Source: Millisia brevis NBRC 105863 (GTDB lineage: Bacteria > Actinomycetota > Actinomycetes > Mycobacteriales > Mycobacteriaceae). From it: a stretch of 64,000 nucleotides of DNA. The translations under genes and the position numbers were made by a program. Each line of letters starts with the position of its first letter. Within the stretch, counting starts at the first letter, position 1. The stretch is from the NCBI RefSeq assembly GCF_001552615.1, contig NZ_BCRN01000010.1, positions 124,001-188,000 of the forward strand, in the 5' to 3' direction. The notes under the pieces are model-generated. The model worked only from the letters and a program-made list of their open reading frames with translations. It was not told where the DNA came from and did no database searches. This document shows positions 53,590 to 62,187 of the stretch, in pieces.

Positions 53590-55290
53590 GTGAACTACTT
53601 GCTGATCGGGCTCGCCGCCCTGACCGTGGTGATCGTCTGCACGGCGGTCTCCCGGCGGACGGGCATCGCGACACCGCTACTGCTGCTGGTGCTCGGGATC
53701 GTCGCGAGCTACCTGCCGGCGGTCCCCGACGTCGCGATCGAGCCGGAGTTCATCCTGGCCGGGGTCCTCCCGCTGCTGCTGTACTCGAGTGCGGTGCGGT
53801 TGCCGGTCACCGACTTTCGCCGCAACTTCGGCATGATCACCTGGCTGTCGGTGTTGCTGGTCGTCCTGTCGGCCCTCGGCGTCGGCCTCGCGATCCACCT
53901 GATCTTCCCGGCGATCCCGCTGTCGCTGGCGGTGGCCTTCGGCGCGGTGGTCAGCCCGACCGATGCCGTGGCGGCGACCTCGATCGGTAAACGTCTCGGA
54001 CTGCCGGGCCGATTGATGAGCATCCTCGAGGGCGAGAGTCTGGTCAACGACGCCTCGGCGCTGGTGACCCTGCGGACCGCGCTGGCCGCGCTCGCCGGTT
54101 CGTTCAGCTTCTGGCAGGCGCTCGGCGAGTTCGGACGCGCGGTGCTGGTGGCGGTGGTCGTCGGCGCCCTGGTCGGCTTCCTGACGTCGCTGGTGCGCGG
54201 TCGGGTCGACGATCCGGTGCTCAATACGGTGATCTCCTTCTTCGTCCCCTTCGTCGCCTACCTTCCGGCGGAGGAACTGCGCGGCTCAGGTGTGCTGGCC
54301 GTCGTGGTCGCCGGCCTGATCGCCGGGCACCACGCCACGCGGCGGCTGTCCGCGGAGGCCCGCGCCTTCGACGCTTCGAACTGGGCGACGATCAGCTTTG
54401 TTCTGGAAAGTTCACTCTTCCTGATCCTGGGGCTCGAGCTGACCGGGCTGGTCGCAAGGGCGCAGGCGGAGGGCGGCCTCGGTCAGGTGGTGGCGATCGC
54501 GGCGATCACGCTGGTGCTCTTGGTGGTGTTGCGGGCCCTCGGGGTCGGCGTGGCGGTGCTGTTTCGCAATCGGAGCGGATTTCTGCGTCGGACCGAACAG
54601 CGGATCGAGGCCACCGAACAGTGGCTGTCCGGAGCGGCGCCCGAGACCGAGCGGCAGCGCTCGCGTACCGAGTCGATCCGGCGGTCGGTCGACCGGCATC
54701 GCGCCGATGTCGCCTTCGAGCGCAGCGAGCCGATCGGCCGGAAGGGTGCCCTGGTGTTGACGTGGGCGGGGATGCGCGGCGTGGTCACCCTGGCCGCCGC
54801 CCAGACCATCCCGGTGGGCACGCAGCTGCGGGACACCCTGATCCTGGCCGCCTTCGGGGTCGCGGTCGCCACCCTGCTCGGTTTCGGCTCCTCGCTGCCG
54901 GCGCTGATCCGCCGGCTCGACTTCCCCGATGTCAGCGCGCAGGACAGCCGCGAGGAGTTCGGCGCCCTGCTCCGGTCGCTCGGCGACTCGGCGGTCGAAC
55001 AACTCGGCCCCCTGGACGACCAGATCGTCGACGGGCGCCCGCTGGACCCGGCGGTCGCCGACCGGATGCGGTCGATGGTCGACGCCTTCCGGGAGCGCCG
55101 CGTGGTCGCCAACAACTCCGAGGGGGCGGCCGACCAGATGGCCGAGATCTACCGCCGGTATATCGCGGCGCTGCGCGAGGCGCTGGTCGAGGAGCGGTCG
55201 ATCGGCGCCTACCGATCCGAGACCTATGCCAAGGCGCAGCGGATGCTCGACGCCCTGGAAACCCGGGGCGGCATGAGCGGGTTGACCTGA
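53590..55290 (+). CDS. Na+/H+ antiporter (CPA1/NhaP family)
   Basis: A proton-coupled cation antiporter for pH and sodium homeostasis. The 566-residue protein has about twelve hydrophobic segments in its first 440 residues, then a soluble tail of about 130 residues (DFPDVSAQDSREEFGALLRSLGDSAVEQLG onward). Family motifs include FGAVVSPTDAVAATSIGKRLGLP near residue 120 with the conserved Asp, and EGESLVNDASALVTLRTA near 148, the CPA1 core with the ion-binding Asp. GTRMRGVVTLAAA-like text (TWAGMRGVVTLAAAQTIP) near 395 is typical. The start is a leaderless-looking GTG. Confidence 0.92.
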   Translation: MNYLLIGLAALTVVIVCTAVSRRTGIATPLLLLVLGIVASYLPAVPDVAIEPEFILAGVLPLLLYSSAVRLPVTDFRRNFGMITWLSVLLVVLSALGVGLAIHLIFPAIPLSLAVAFGAVVSPTDAVAATSIGKRLGLPGRLMSILEGESLVNDASALVTLRTALAALAGSFSFWQALGEFGRAVLVAVVVGALVGFLTSLVRGRVDDPVLNTVISFFVPFVAYLPAEELRGSGVLAVVVAGLIAGHHATRRLSAEARAFDASNWATISFVLESSLFLILGLELTGLVARAQAEGGLGQVVAIAAITLVLLVVLRALGVGVAVLFRNRSGFLRRTEQRIEATEQWLSGAAPETERQRSRTESIRRSVDRHRADVAFERSEPIGRKGALVLTWAGMRGVVTLAAAQTIPVGTQLRDTLILAAFGVAVATLLGFGSSLPALIRRLDFPDVSAQDSREEFGALLRSLGDSAVEQLGPLDDQIVDGRPLDPAVADRMRSMVDAFRERRVVANNSEGAADQMAEIYRRYIAALREALVEERSIGAYRSETYAKAQRMLDALETRGGMSGLT

Positions 55291-55315
55291 CCGAAGTCCG
55301 GATGAACCGCTCAAC

Positions 55316-55321
55316 TACTCT
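55316..55321 (+). promoter_or_regulatory. -10-like hexamer ahead of purN
   Basis: TACTCT ends 5 bases before ATG 55327. It supports a leaderless message at that ATG, although a CTG with AGGAG at 55380 is a rival start. Confidence 0.4.
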
Positions 55322-55326
55322 CTTCG

Positions 55327-56019
55327 ATGCGGCCGACAGCCGCGTGCAGTCCGCGCGGCGCACAGCGCCCATGTCCCGCAGGAGAAATCGAGCTGTCCGC
55401 ATCGCCCGCCGACCGGTCCCGGATCGTGGTTCTCGTCTCCGGTGACGGCTCGTTGTTGCAGGCCGTCCTCGACGCCGCCGCCGACGTCGACTACCCGGCT
55501 CGGGTGGTCGCCGTGATCGCCGACCGCGACTGCTTCGGACTGCGGCGCGCGGAGAAGGCCTCGATCCCCGCGACGATCGTGGCCCCCGCCGACAGCGTCG
55601 ACCGCCCCGCCTGGAACGACCGCCTGATCGAGACCGTCGACGCCCACCGGCCCGACTGGGTGATCTCGGCGGGGTTCATGCGCATCCTGGGACCGGCCTT
55701 CGTCGGCCGATTCGCCGAACGGATCGTCAACACCCACCCGGCCCTGCTGCCGGCGTTCCCCGGTGATCGCGCGGTCGCCGATGCGCTGGCCTACGGTGCC
55801 AGGGTGTCCGGTTCGACGATTCACCTCGTCGACGAGGGCGTGGACACCGGACCGATTCTGGCCCAGGAGGCGGTGGTCGTACACGACGACGACACCCGCG
55901 AGACTCTGCACGAACGGATCAAGACCGTCGAGCGGCGACTGCTGGTCGACGTCGTGGCGGGTATCGCCGCCCACGGCGTGACGATCGAAGGACGAAAGGC
56001 ACGAATAGCTCGTGAATGA
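55327..56019 (+). CDS. purN: Phosphoribosylglycinamide formyltransferase (PurN)
   Basis: Adds a formyl group from 10-formyl-tetrahydrofolate to GAR in purine synthesis. The core starts at [18 protein letters not shown] (family loop), with [18 protein letters not shown] near residue 116 and [12 protein letters not shown] near 138 carrying the catalytic Asn and His. A later Asp sits in [13 protein letters not shown]. The start is uncertain: ATG 55327 gives a 230-residue product with about 30 unmatched residues at the front and a -10 hexamer close upstream. CTG 55393 has AGGAG at ideal spacing and gives a family-like length. It overlaps purH by 8 bases. Confidence 0.9.
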   Translation: MRPTAACSPRGAQRPCPAGEIELSASPADRSRIVVLVSGDGSLLQAVLDAAADVDYPARVVAVIADRDCFGLRRAEKASIPATIVAPADSVDRPAWNDRLIETVDAHRPDWVISAGFMRILGPAFVGRFAERIVNTHPALLPAFPGDRAVADALAYGARVSGSTIHLVDEGVDTGPILAQEAVVVHDDDTRETLHERIKTVERRLLVDVVAGIAAHGVTIEGRKARIARE

Positions 56020-57604
56020 AGCGCTCTCCTCCACCACGACCGCGACCGCCGGTCGGCGCCCGATCCGTCGCGCGCTGATCAGCGTCTACGACAAGGCAGG
56101 CCTCACCGCACTGGCCGCGAGCCTGCACGCCGCGGGCGTCGAGATCGTCTCGACCGGCTCGACCGCGGCGCGCATCGCGGAATCCGGCGTGCCGGTCACC
56201 GCGGTCGACTCGGTCACCGGCTTCCCCGAGATCCTCGGCGGTCGGGTCAAGACCCTGCATCCGCGGGTGCACGCCGGACTGCTCGCCGATACGCGCAATC
56301 CCGAGCACATCGAGACCCTCGCCGAGCACGACATCGCCCCCTTCGAACTGGTCGTGGTCAACCTCTACCCGTTCACCTCCACGGTCGCCTCCGGCGCCAG
56401 CCAGGAGGAATGCGTCGAGCAGATCGACATCGGCGGCCCGTCGATGGTGCGCGCCTCGGCCAAGAACTTCGCCTCGGTCTCCGTGGTCGTCGATCCCGCC
56501 GACTACGCCGAGATCGGCCGCGCGGTCACCGACGGCGGCTTCACCCTCGCCGAGCGGGCCGCCCTGGCCGCCAAGGCGTTCCAGCACACCGCCGAATACG
56601 ACATCGCCGTCGCGTCCTGGTTCACCAGCGTGATCGACCACGGCGACGTCGCCTTCCCGGCGTGGATGGGTGCGGTCTGGCGGCGCTCGGCGGTGCTGCG
56701 CTACGGCGAGAACCCGCACCAGGGGGCGGCGCTCTACGAGTCGACCTACGGCGCCCGGGGTCTGGCGCAGGCCGAGCAGTTGCACGGCAAGGAGATGTCG
56801 TACAACAACTACACCGACGCGGACGCCGCCTGGCGGGCCGCGTGGGACCACGAGGCCGCCTGCGTCGCGATCATCAAGCACGCCAACCCGTGCGGTATCG
56901 CGATCGATCTCGACGAGTCGATCGCCGCGGCCCACCGCAAGGCGCACGCCTGCGACCCGGTCAGCGCGTTCGGCGGCGTGATCGCCACCAACCGCGAGGT
57001 CTCGGTCGAGATGGCCGAGCAGGTCGCGGAGATCTTCACCGAGGTCGTGATCGCCCCCGGTTACGCCGACGGGGCGGCCGAGATTCTCAGCCGTAAGAAG
57101 AATATTCGGCTGCTGGTCGCCGCCCCGCCGCAGCGCGGCGGTGCCGAATTGCGGCCGATCTCCGGTGGCACCCTGCTGCAGCAGCGCGACGTGCTCGACG
57201 CCCCCGGCGACGACCCGGCCAACTGGACGCTCGCCGCCGGACCGGCGGTCGACGAGGCGGTCCTGGCCGACCTCGCCTTCGCCTGGCGGGCCTGCCGCGC
57301 GGTCAAGTCGAACGCGATCCTGCTCGCGAAGGACGGCGCCTCGGTCGGTGTCGGAATGGGCCAGGTCAACCGGGTCGACTCCGCCCATCTGGCCGTCCAG
57401 CGCGCCGGGGATCGGGCCGCGGGATCGGTCGCCGCCTCCGACGCCTTCTTCCCCTTCCCGGACGGGCTCGAAGCCCTGCTCGACGCCGGGGTCACCGCGG
57501 TCGTCCAGCCGGGCGGCTCGGTGCGCGACGATCTGTCGATCGAGGCGGCCAACCGCGCCGGCGTGACGATGTATCTGACCGGCGCCCGGCACTTCGCGCA
57601 CTGA
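56012..57604 (+). CDS. purH: Bifunctional AICAR formyltransferase/IMP cyclohydrolase (PurH)
   Basis: Performs the last two steps of IMP synthesis. The 530-residue product is full length. The IMP cyclohydrolase half starts [13 protein letters not shown] and has [17 protein letters not shown] and [15 protein letters not shown]. The formyltransferase half contains [15 protein letters not shown] near 230, the [11 protein letters not shown] motif with catalytic Lys and His near 290, and [13 protein letters not shown] near 470. It begins at GTG 56012, 8 bases inside the purN end, so the two purine genes are translationally linked as in mycobacteria. Confidence 0.98.
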   Translation: MNEALSSTTTATAGRRPIRRALISVYDKAGLTALAASLHAAGVEIVSTGSTAARIAESGVPVTAVDSVTGFPEILGGRVKTLHPRVHAGLLADTRNPEHIETLAEHDIAPFELVVVNLYPFTSTVASGASQEECVEQIDIGGPSMVRASAKNFASVSVVVDPADYAEIGRAVTDGGFTLAERAALAAKAFQHTAEYDIAVASWFTSVIDHGDVAFPAWMGAVWRRSAVLRYGENPHQGAALYESTYGARGLAQAEQLHGKEMSYNNYTDADAAWRAAWDHEAACVAIIKHANPCGIAIDLDESIAAAHRKAHACDPVSAFGGVIATNREVSVEMAEQVAEIFTEVVIAPGYADGAAEILSRKKNIRLLVAAPPQRGGAELRPISGGTLLQQRDVLDAPGDDPANWTLAAGPAVDEAVLADLAFAWRACRAVKSNAILLAKDGASVGVGMGQVNRVDSAHLAVQRAGDRAAGSVAASDAFFPFPDGLEALLDAGVTAVVQPGGSVRDDLSIEAANRAGVTMYLTGARHFAH

Positions 57605-57668
57605 CCCGTCGACCACTTGCGGCCCTCGGGTCGGTTTCGCCCGCGTGGCGGGCCGCCCCGAGGGTACG

Positions 57669-57674
57669 TAGCGT
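57669..57674 (+). promoter_or_regulatory. -10-like hexamer, leaderless start of AAA+ gene
   Basis: TAGCGT ends 7 bases before GTG 57682 without a ribosome binding site between. Confidence 0.5.
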
Positions 57675-57681
57675 TGATGCG

Positions 57682-59097
57682 GTGAGCAGCGTGGACAGCA
57701 CCGACAGCCCGACGGACAACGCGACCGATCGTCCGACCACGGTGGGTGCGCTGCGTGCCTCCGGGCACGTCGCGCAGTCCCTCGAGGACGAGATGCGCAC
57801 GAACCTGCTGCGGGCGCTGCGCGCGGGCGAGGATCCGTGGCCGGGGATCGTCGGGTTCGAGACCACCGTCCTGCCGCAACTCGAACGGGCCCTGATCGCC
57901 GGACACGACGTCGTGCTGCTCGGCGAACGCGGCCAGGGCAAGACCCGGCTGCTGCGCACGATGGTCGGCCTGCTCGACGAGTGGACACCGGTGATCGAGG
58001 GATCGGAGATCGGCGAGCACCCGTACGAGCCGATCACCCCGTCGTCGATCCGCCGCGCCCGCGAACTCGGCGATGATCTGCCGGTCGCCTGGCGGCATCG
58101 CAGCGAGCGGTATACCGAGAAGCTCGCCACCCCGGACACCTCGGTGGCCGACCTGATCGGCGACGTCGACCCGGCGAAGATCGCCGAGGGACGCAGCCTC
58201 GGCGACCCGGAGACGATTCACTTCGGACTGGTACCGCGCGCTCATCGCGGCATCGTCGCGATCAACGAACTTCCCGACCTGGCCGAGCGCATCCAGGTGG
58301 CGTTGCTCAACGTCATGGAGGAACGGGATATCCAGATCCGCGGTTATACGATCCGGCTCCCCCTGGACATCCTGCTGGTGGCCAGCGCCAACCCGGAGGA
58401 CTACACCAACCGCGGCCGGATCATCACCCCGCTCAAGGACCGCTTCGGCGCCGAGATCCGCACCCACTATCCGCTGGCGCTGGACGACGAGATCGCGGTG
58501 ATCGAGCAGGAGGCGCAGCTGCGGGCCGAGGTGCCGAGCCACCTGGTCGAGATCCTCTCGCGGTTCACCCGGGCGCTGCGCGAGTCGCCGTCGGTCGATC
58601 AGCGCTCCGGCGTGTCGGCGCGCTTCGCGGTCGCGGCGGCCGAGACCGTCGCCGCGTCGGCCCTGCATCGCAGCACGATCCTCGACGAGGCGGACCCGGT
58701 CGCCCGGCCGGTCGACCTCGCCGGCGTGATCGGCGTCCTGCGCGGCAAGGTCGAATTCGAATCGGGTGAGGAGGGCCGCGAGACCGAGGTGCTCACCCAC
58801 CTGCTGCGGGTGGCGACCGCCGAGACCGCACGCGAACGGCTCGCCGGGCTCGACCTGGGCCCCCTGGTCGCGGCGATCGACGCCGGGGAACCGATCGTCA
58901 CCGGTGACGGGGTGACCGCCAAGGCGCTGTTGGCGGCGATCCCGAATGTCGAGGTCGTCGCGCAGGTCGCCGACCGTCTCGACGCGCGCACCGACGGCGA
59001 ACGCGCGTCGGCGGTCGAACTCGCTCTCGAAGGTCTCTATCTCGCCCGCCGCATCGGCAAGGACATCGGTGCCGACGGGGAGACCGTCTACGGCTGA
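57682..59097 (+). CDS. MoxR/ChlI-like AAA+ ATPase (Rv0958-like)
   Basis: A 471-residue AAA+ protein of the magnesium-chelatase ChlI/MoxR type. It has Walker A GERGQGKTR at residues 81-89, a Walker B-like GIVAINELPDLAERIQ near 196, a sensor region ILLVASANPEDYTNRGR near 238 and LKDRFGAEIRTHYPL near 255. A helical C-terminal part of about 180 residues follows. It is paired with a VWA-domain gene 34 bases downstream, as Rv0958-Rv0959. Such pairs act as chaperones or metal-cofactor insertases. It is not a true chlorophyll enzyme; the client is unknown. Confidence 0.9.
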   Translation: MSSVDSTDSPTDNATDRPTTVGALRASGHVAQSLEDEMRTNLLRALRAGEDPWPGIVGFETTVLPQLERALIAGHDVVLLGERGQGKTRLLRTMVGLLDEWTPVIEGSEIGEHPYEPITPSSIRRARELGDDLPVAWRHRSERYTEKLATPDTSVADLIGDVDPAKIAEGRSLGDPETIHFGLVPRAHRGIVAINELPDLAERIQVALLNVMEERDIQIRGYTIRLPLDILLVASANPEDYTNRGRIITPLKDRFGAEIRTHYPLALDDEIAVIEQEAQLRAEVPSHLVEILSRFTRALRESPSVDQRSGVSARFAVAAAETVAASALHRSTILDEADPVARPVDLAGVIGVLRGKVEFESGEEGRETEVLTHLLRVATAETARERLAGLDLGPLVAAIDAGEPIVTGDGVTAKALLAAIPNVEVVAQVADRLDARTDGERASAVELALEGLYLARRIGKDIGADGETVYG

Positions 59098-59131
59098 TCG
59101 CCGCGGCCGGCCGTTCGGACAGGAGAACGCC

Positions 59132-61156
59132 ATGGCAGATACGCCGTCGGGTCGCGGCCGGGATCGGACCCGCACCAATCGCACCCGTTATGCGCGCTAC
59201 AGCGGCGGGCCCGACCCGCTGACCCCACCGCTCGATCTGCGCGACGCCCTCGACGCGATCGGCCGCGAGGTCCTCGAGGGGTCGTCGCCGCGCCGCGCGA
59301 TGCGCGAGATGCTGCGCCGCGGTACCGACGGCACCACCGGGCTGGACGAACTGGCCCGCCAAGCCGCCCGACGTCGCCGGGAATTGCTGGAACGCAATAA
59401 CCTCGGCGGCACCCTGGAGAAGGTGCGCGAACTGCTCGACCGCGCGGTCCTCGAGGAGCGCAAGCAGTTGGCCCGCGATCTGGACGACAACGCCCGCTTC
59501 GCGGAGATGCAGCTCGAACAGCTGCCGCCGTCGACCGCCGCCGCCGTCAGCGAGCTGTCGTCCTACCAGTGGCGCAGTGACGCCGCCCGGCGCGACTACG
59601 AACAGATCCGCGACCTGCTCGGCCGTGAGGTCCTCGACCAGCGGTTCACCGGGATGAAGAAGGCCCTGGAAGGCGCCACCGACGCCGACCGCGAGCGCGT
59701 GGTCGAGATGATGCGCGACCTGAACGCGCTGCTCGAGGCGCACGGCCGCGGGGAACCGGACGTCGATCGGCAGTTCTCCGACTTCATGCGCAAACACGGC
59801 CAGTTCTTCCCGGAGCGCCCCAAGAATATCGAGGAGCTGATCGACGCCCTCGCCGAGCGGGCCTCCGCCGCGGCGCGGCTGCGCAATTCGTTGACCGACG
59901 AGCAGCGCGCCGAACTCGACGCCCTCGCCGCCCAGGCCTTCGGCACCCCGGATCTGATGGGTGAACTCGACCGGTTGGACGCCGCGCTGCGCGAGGCGCG
60001 GCCCGAAGCCGACTGGGACGGCTCGCGGACCTTCCGCGGCGAGCAGGGACTCGGTCTCGGCGACGGCACCGGGGCGCTGCAGGACATCGCCGAACTCGAA
60101 CGGCTGGGGGAGCAGCTCGCCCAGCAGTATCCGGGTGCGCAACTCGACGATATCGACGCCGAGGGCCTGATTCGCCAGCTCGGTGAAGAGGCCGGGGTGT
60201 CCCTGCGCACGCTGTCCGACCTCGAGCGGGCGCTGCAGCAGCAGGGCTACCTCGACCGCGGGGCGGACGGCCAGTGGCGGCTGTCCCCGAAGGCGATGCG
60301 GGTACTCGGCCAGGCGATGCTGCGCGACATCGTCGGCGGCACCGATCAGCGGCCCGGGGCGCGCGATACCCGGCTGACCGGGGGCACCGGCGAGCCGACC
60401 GGGGCGAGCCGCCCGTGGGAGTTCGGCGATACCGAGCCCTGGGACGTCACCCGCACGATCACCAACGCCGTCCTGCGCACGAGCATCGACGCCGGCCCGC
60501 GCAACGGGGCCGATCGAGTCCGGCCGGTGGACGGGCGGATTCGCCTGCAGGTCTCCGACGTCGAGGTCGTCGAGACCGAGATCCGCACCCGCGCGGCCGT
60601 GGCGCTACTGGTCGACACGTCCTTCTCGATGGTGATGGAGGGCCGGTGGGTGCCGATGAAGCGCACCGCCCTGGCGCTCAATCACCTGGTCAGCACCCGA
60701 TTTCGGGGCGACGCGCTACAGCTGATCGGTTTCGGTCGCACCGCACAGGTACTGACCGCGCCGGAGCTCGCCGGTCTCGACGGGGTCTGGGATCAGGGGA
60801 CCAATCTGCACCACGCGCTGCTGTTGGCGGCCCGCCACCTGCGGCGTTTCCCCGGCGCCCAGCCGGTGGTGATGATCGTGACCGACGGCGAGCCGACCGC
60901 CCATCTCGAACCGGACGGCCACGCCTACTTCGGATATCCGACCACCGAGCGCACCTACGCGCTGACGGTGGGGGAGCTGGAGGCGATGGCGCGGATGAAC
61001 GCGCACGTCACGATCTTCCGGCTCGGCGACCATCCGGTGCTCGCCCGCATCGTCGACGATATGGCGCGGCGGGCGCACGGACGGGTGGTCGCGCCGGATC
61101 TGGACGGTCTGGGCGCCGCAGTGGTCGCCGACTATCTGACCAGCCGGCGGCGGTAG
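59132..61156 (+). CDS. VWA-domain protein, partner of the AAA+ ATPase (Rv0959-like)
   Basis: A 674-residue soluble protein. The N-terminal two thirds are helical and charged (DALDAIGREVLEGSSPRRAMREMLRRG and following), and the C-terminal von Willebrand A domain (about 485-670) has an intact metal-ion-dependent adhesion motif LLVDTSFSMVM (Asp495, Ser497, Ser499), a Thr in GTNLHHAL near 555, and IVTDGEPTAH near 588. In MoxR/VWA pairs the VWA protein binds the client and the AAA+ partner drives remodelling. ATG 59132 is preceded by AGGAG. The client here is unknown. Confidence 0.92.
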   Translation: MADTPSGRGRDRTRTNRTRYARYSGGPDPLTPPLDLRDALDAIGREVLEGSSPRRAMREMLRRGTDGTTGLDELARQAARRRRELLERNNLGGTLEKVRELLDRAVLEERKQLARDLDDNARFAEMQLEQLPPSTAAAVSELSSYQWRSDAARRDYEQIRDLLGREVLDQRFTGMKKALEGATDADRERVVEMMRDLNALLEAHGRGEPDVDRQFSDFMRKHGQFFPERPKNIEELIDALAERASAAARLRNSLTDEQRAELDALAAQAFGTPDLMGELDRLDAALREARPEADWDGSRTFRGEQGLGLGDGTGALQDIAELERLGEQLAQQYPGAQLDDIDAEGLIRQLGEEAGVSLRTLSDLERALQQQGYLDRGADGQWRLSPKAMRVLGQAMLRDIVGGTDQRPGARDTRLTGGTGEPTGASRPWEFGDTEPWDVTRTITNAVLRTSIDAGPRNGADRVRPVDGRIRLQVSDVEVVETEIRTRAAVALLVDTSFSMVMEGRWVPMKRTALALNHLVSTRFRGDALQLIGFGRTAQVLTAPELAGLDGVWDQGTNLHHALLLAARHLRRFPGAQPVVMIVTDGEPTAHLEPDGHAYFGYPTTERTYALTVGELEAMARMNAHVTIFRLGDHPVLARIVDDMARRAHGRVVAPDLDGLGAAVVADYLTSRRR

Positions 61157-61222
61157 CTCCGCAGCTCTCTGCGCAGGCCGGCTCTCGGCGTCTGCGCGGG
61201 TCCGGGCCGAGCCGACGCGAAG

Positions 61223-61681
61223 TTAGCGGCCGGAGAGCACCTCGCGGTCGCCGACCGGCTGCGAGAGGTTGACCACCAGCGTCGAATAGGACGCGACCAT
61301 CAGGCAGGGGTGATCGAGCGCGGTCGCCAGGCGACCGGTCCGCACCGTGATCGTCACGGTGGACGGGGTTTCCTGCACCCCGGCGTCCGCGCCGAAACAG
61401 GCCGGGCTGCCGGAGGTGAAGTGGATCGCTATCTGATTGCCCGCCAGCTCGCTCCACGAGGAGAAGGGGACGGTCCGGTCGTCGACGAGCTGGCCGACAC
61501 CGATGATCGTGCCGACGTTATCGGCCGGTACCCGGGTCGGCTCGACGGTATCGGGCCCGCCGTTCGTCGACAGACCGTCGTTCAACGCCATCGCGGCGGT
61601 GCCGGAGTCCTGGTTCGACGTCGCGTTGGCGGCACATCCGGCCAACACGCAGACAAGCATTCCGAGCATCACGAAACGCAT
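61223..61681 (-). CDS. Conserved lipoprotein of unknown function
   Basis: A 152-residue lipoprotein. The short signal peptide MRFVMLGMLVCVLAGC has a good lipobox (LAGC, lipid Cys16). The mature part includes a Thr/Pro-rich stretch, then a compact domain with IAIHFTSGSPACFGADAGVQETPSTVTITVRTG and ALDHPCLMVASYSTLVVNLSQPVGDREV. The two Cys in those segments probably pair. This pattern occurs in several small actinobacterial secreted proteins, but no role is known. It converges on the VWA gene; the rival in-frame start upstream (VAVMRF) is 9 bases away. Confidence 0.8.
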   Translation of the reverse strand: MRFVMLGMLVCVLAGCAANATSNQDSGTAAMALNDGLSTNGGPDTVEPTRVPADNVGTIIGVGQLVDDRTVPFSSWSELAGNQIAIHFTSGSPACFGADAGVQETPSTVTITVRTGRLATALDHPCLMVASYSTLVVNLSQPVGDREVLSGR

Positions 61682-61802
61682 AACAGCCACGGTAGTCCGG
61701 AACGGAAGGCCGGGCTCGTCGTGTTGTGGATTCACAGCAAGGACATAGAGTCCGTTTGCCCCGGCGCCGAGTGGGCGATCGACCGCCCACCCGGCACCGT
61801 GG

Positions 61803-62009
61803 TCAGATCGCCGCGGCCGCCAGAATGACGAACGCGACAACCCCGACCGCGACAAGTAGGGCGATCGCCCCGGAACCGAGAACGGCCAGCGCGGTGCCGG
61901 CCACCATCAGCATCGAGAGCAACAGAACAATCAGTCCACCGCTTCGCGTATCGACCAGTGCGTCCGGCCGATCGAGATCGGGCTTGCGGCTATGCATGGC
62001 AGCGGTCAT
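61803..62009 (-). CDS. Small membrane protein with two transmembrane helices
   Basis: A 68-residue protein: a 30-residue polar head (MTAAMHSRKPDLDRPDALVDTRSGG), then two adjacent hydrophobic stretches (LIVLLLSMLMVAGTALAVLG and AIALLVAVGVVAFVILAAAA) to the end. GGGGGT is 6-8 bases upstream of ATG 62009. An in-frame extension to 62039 adds ten residues. It is on the same strand as, and downstream of, the YhgE-like gene, with an inverted repeat in the gap. No family recognised. Confidence 0.65.
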   Translation of the reverse strand: MTAAMHSRKPDLDRPDALVDTRSGGLIVLLLSMLMVAGTALAVLGSGAIALLVAVGVVAFVILAAAAI

Positions 62010-62058
62010 GAGATACCCCCCATCGAGTGCCCGTGCCAAAGAGTCTGGAGTGTTGCGT

Positions 62059-62096
62059 CGTTACGGTCGAGCGCTGCTGATTACGATGCCGTAACG
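62059..62096. promoter_or_regulatory. Inverted repeat upstream of the small membrane protein
   Basis: CGTTACGG (62059-62066) and CCGTAACG (62089-62096) are spaced by 22 bases, 50-87 bases upstream of the start at 62009. It may be a regulator site; the regulator is unknown. Confidence 0.4.
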
Positions 62097-62187
62097 AATA
62101 TTTCGAGCGAGGTGGGAATGAACCAACCGCGCGAATCGACTACACCTGCGGTCGGGTATCGGACGAATTGCCGGTCCGATGGTCCGG

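Noticed and set aside
57682-61156. AAA+/VWA pair as magnesium chelatase for chlorophyll
   Set aside because: The organism type has no chlorophyll pathway in view, and the pair matches Rv0958-Rv0959, which are MoxR/VWA-like.
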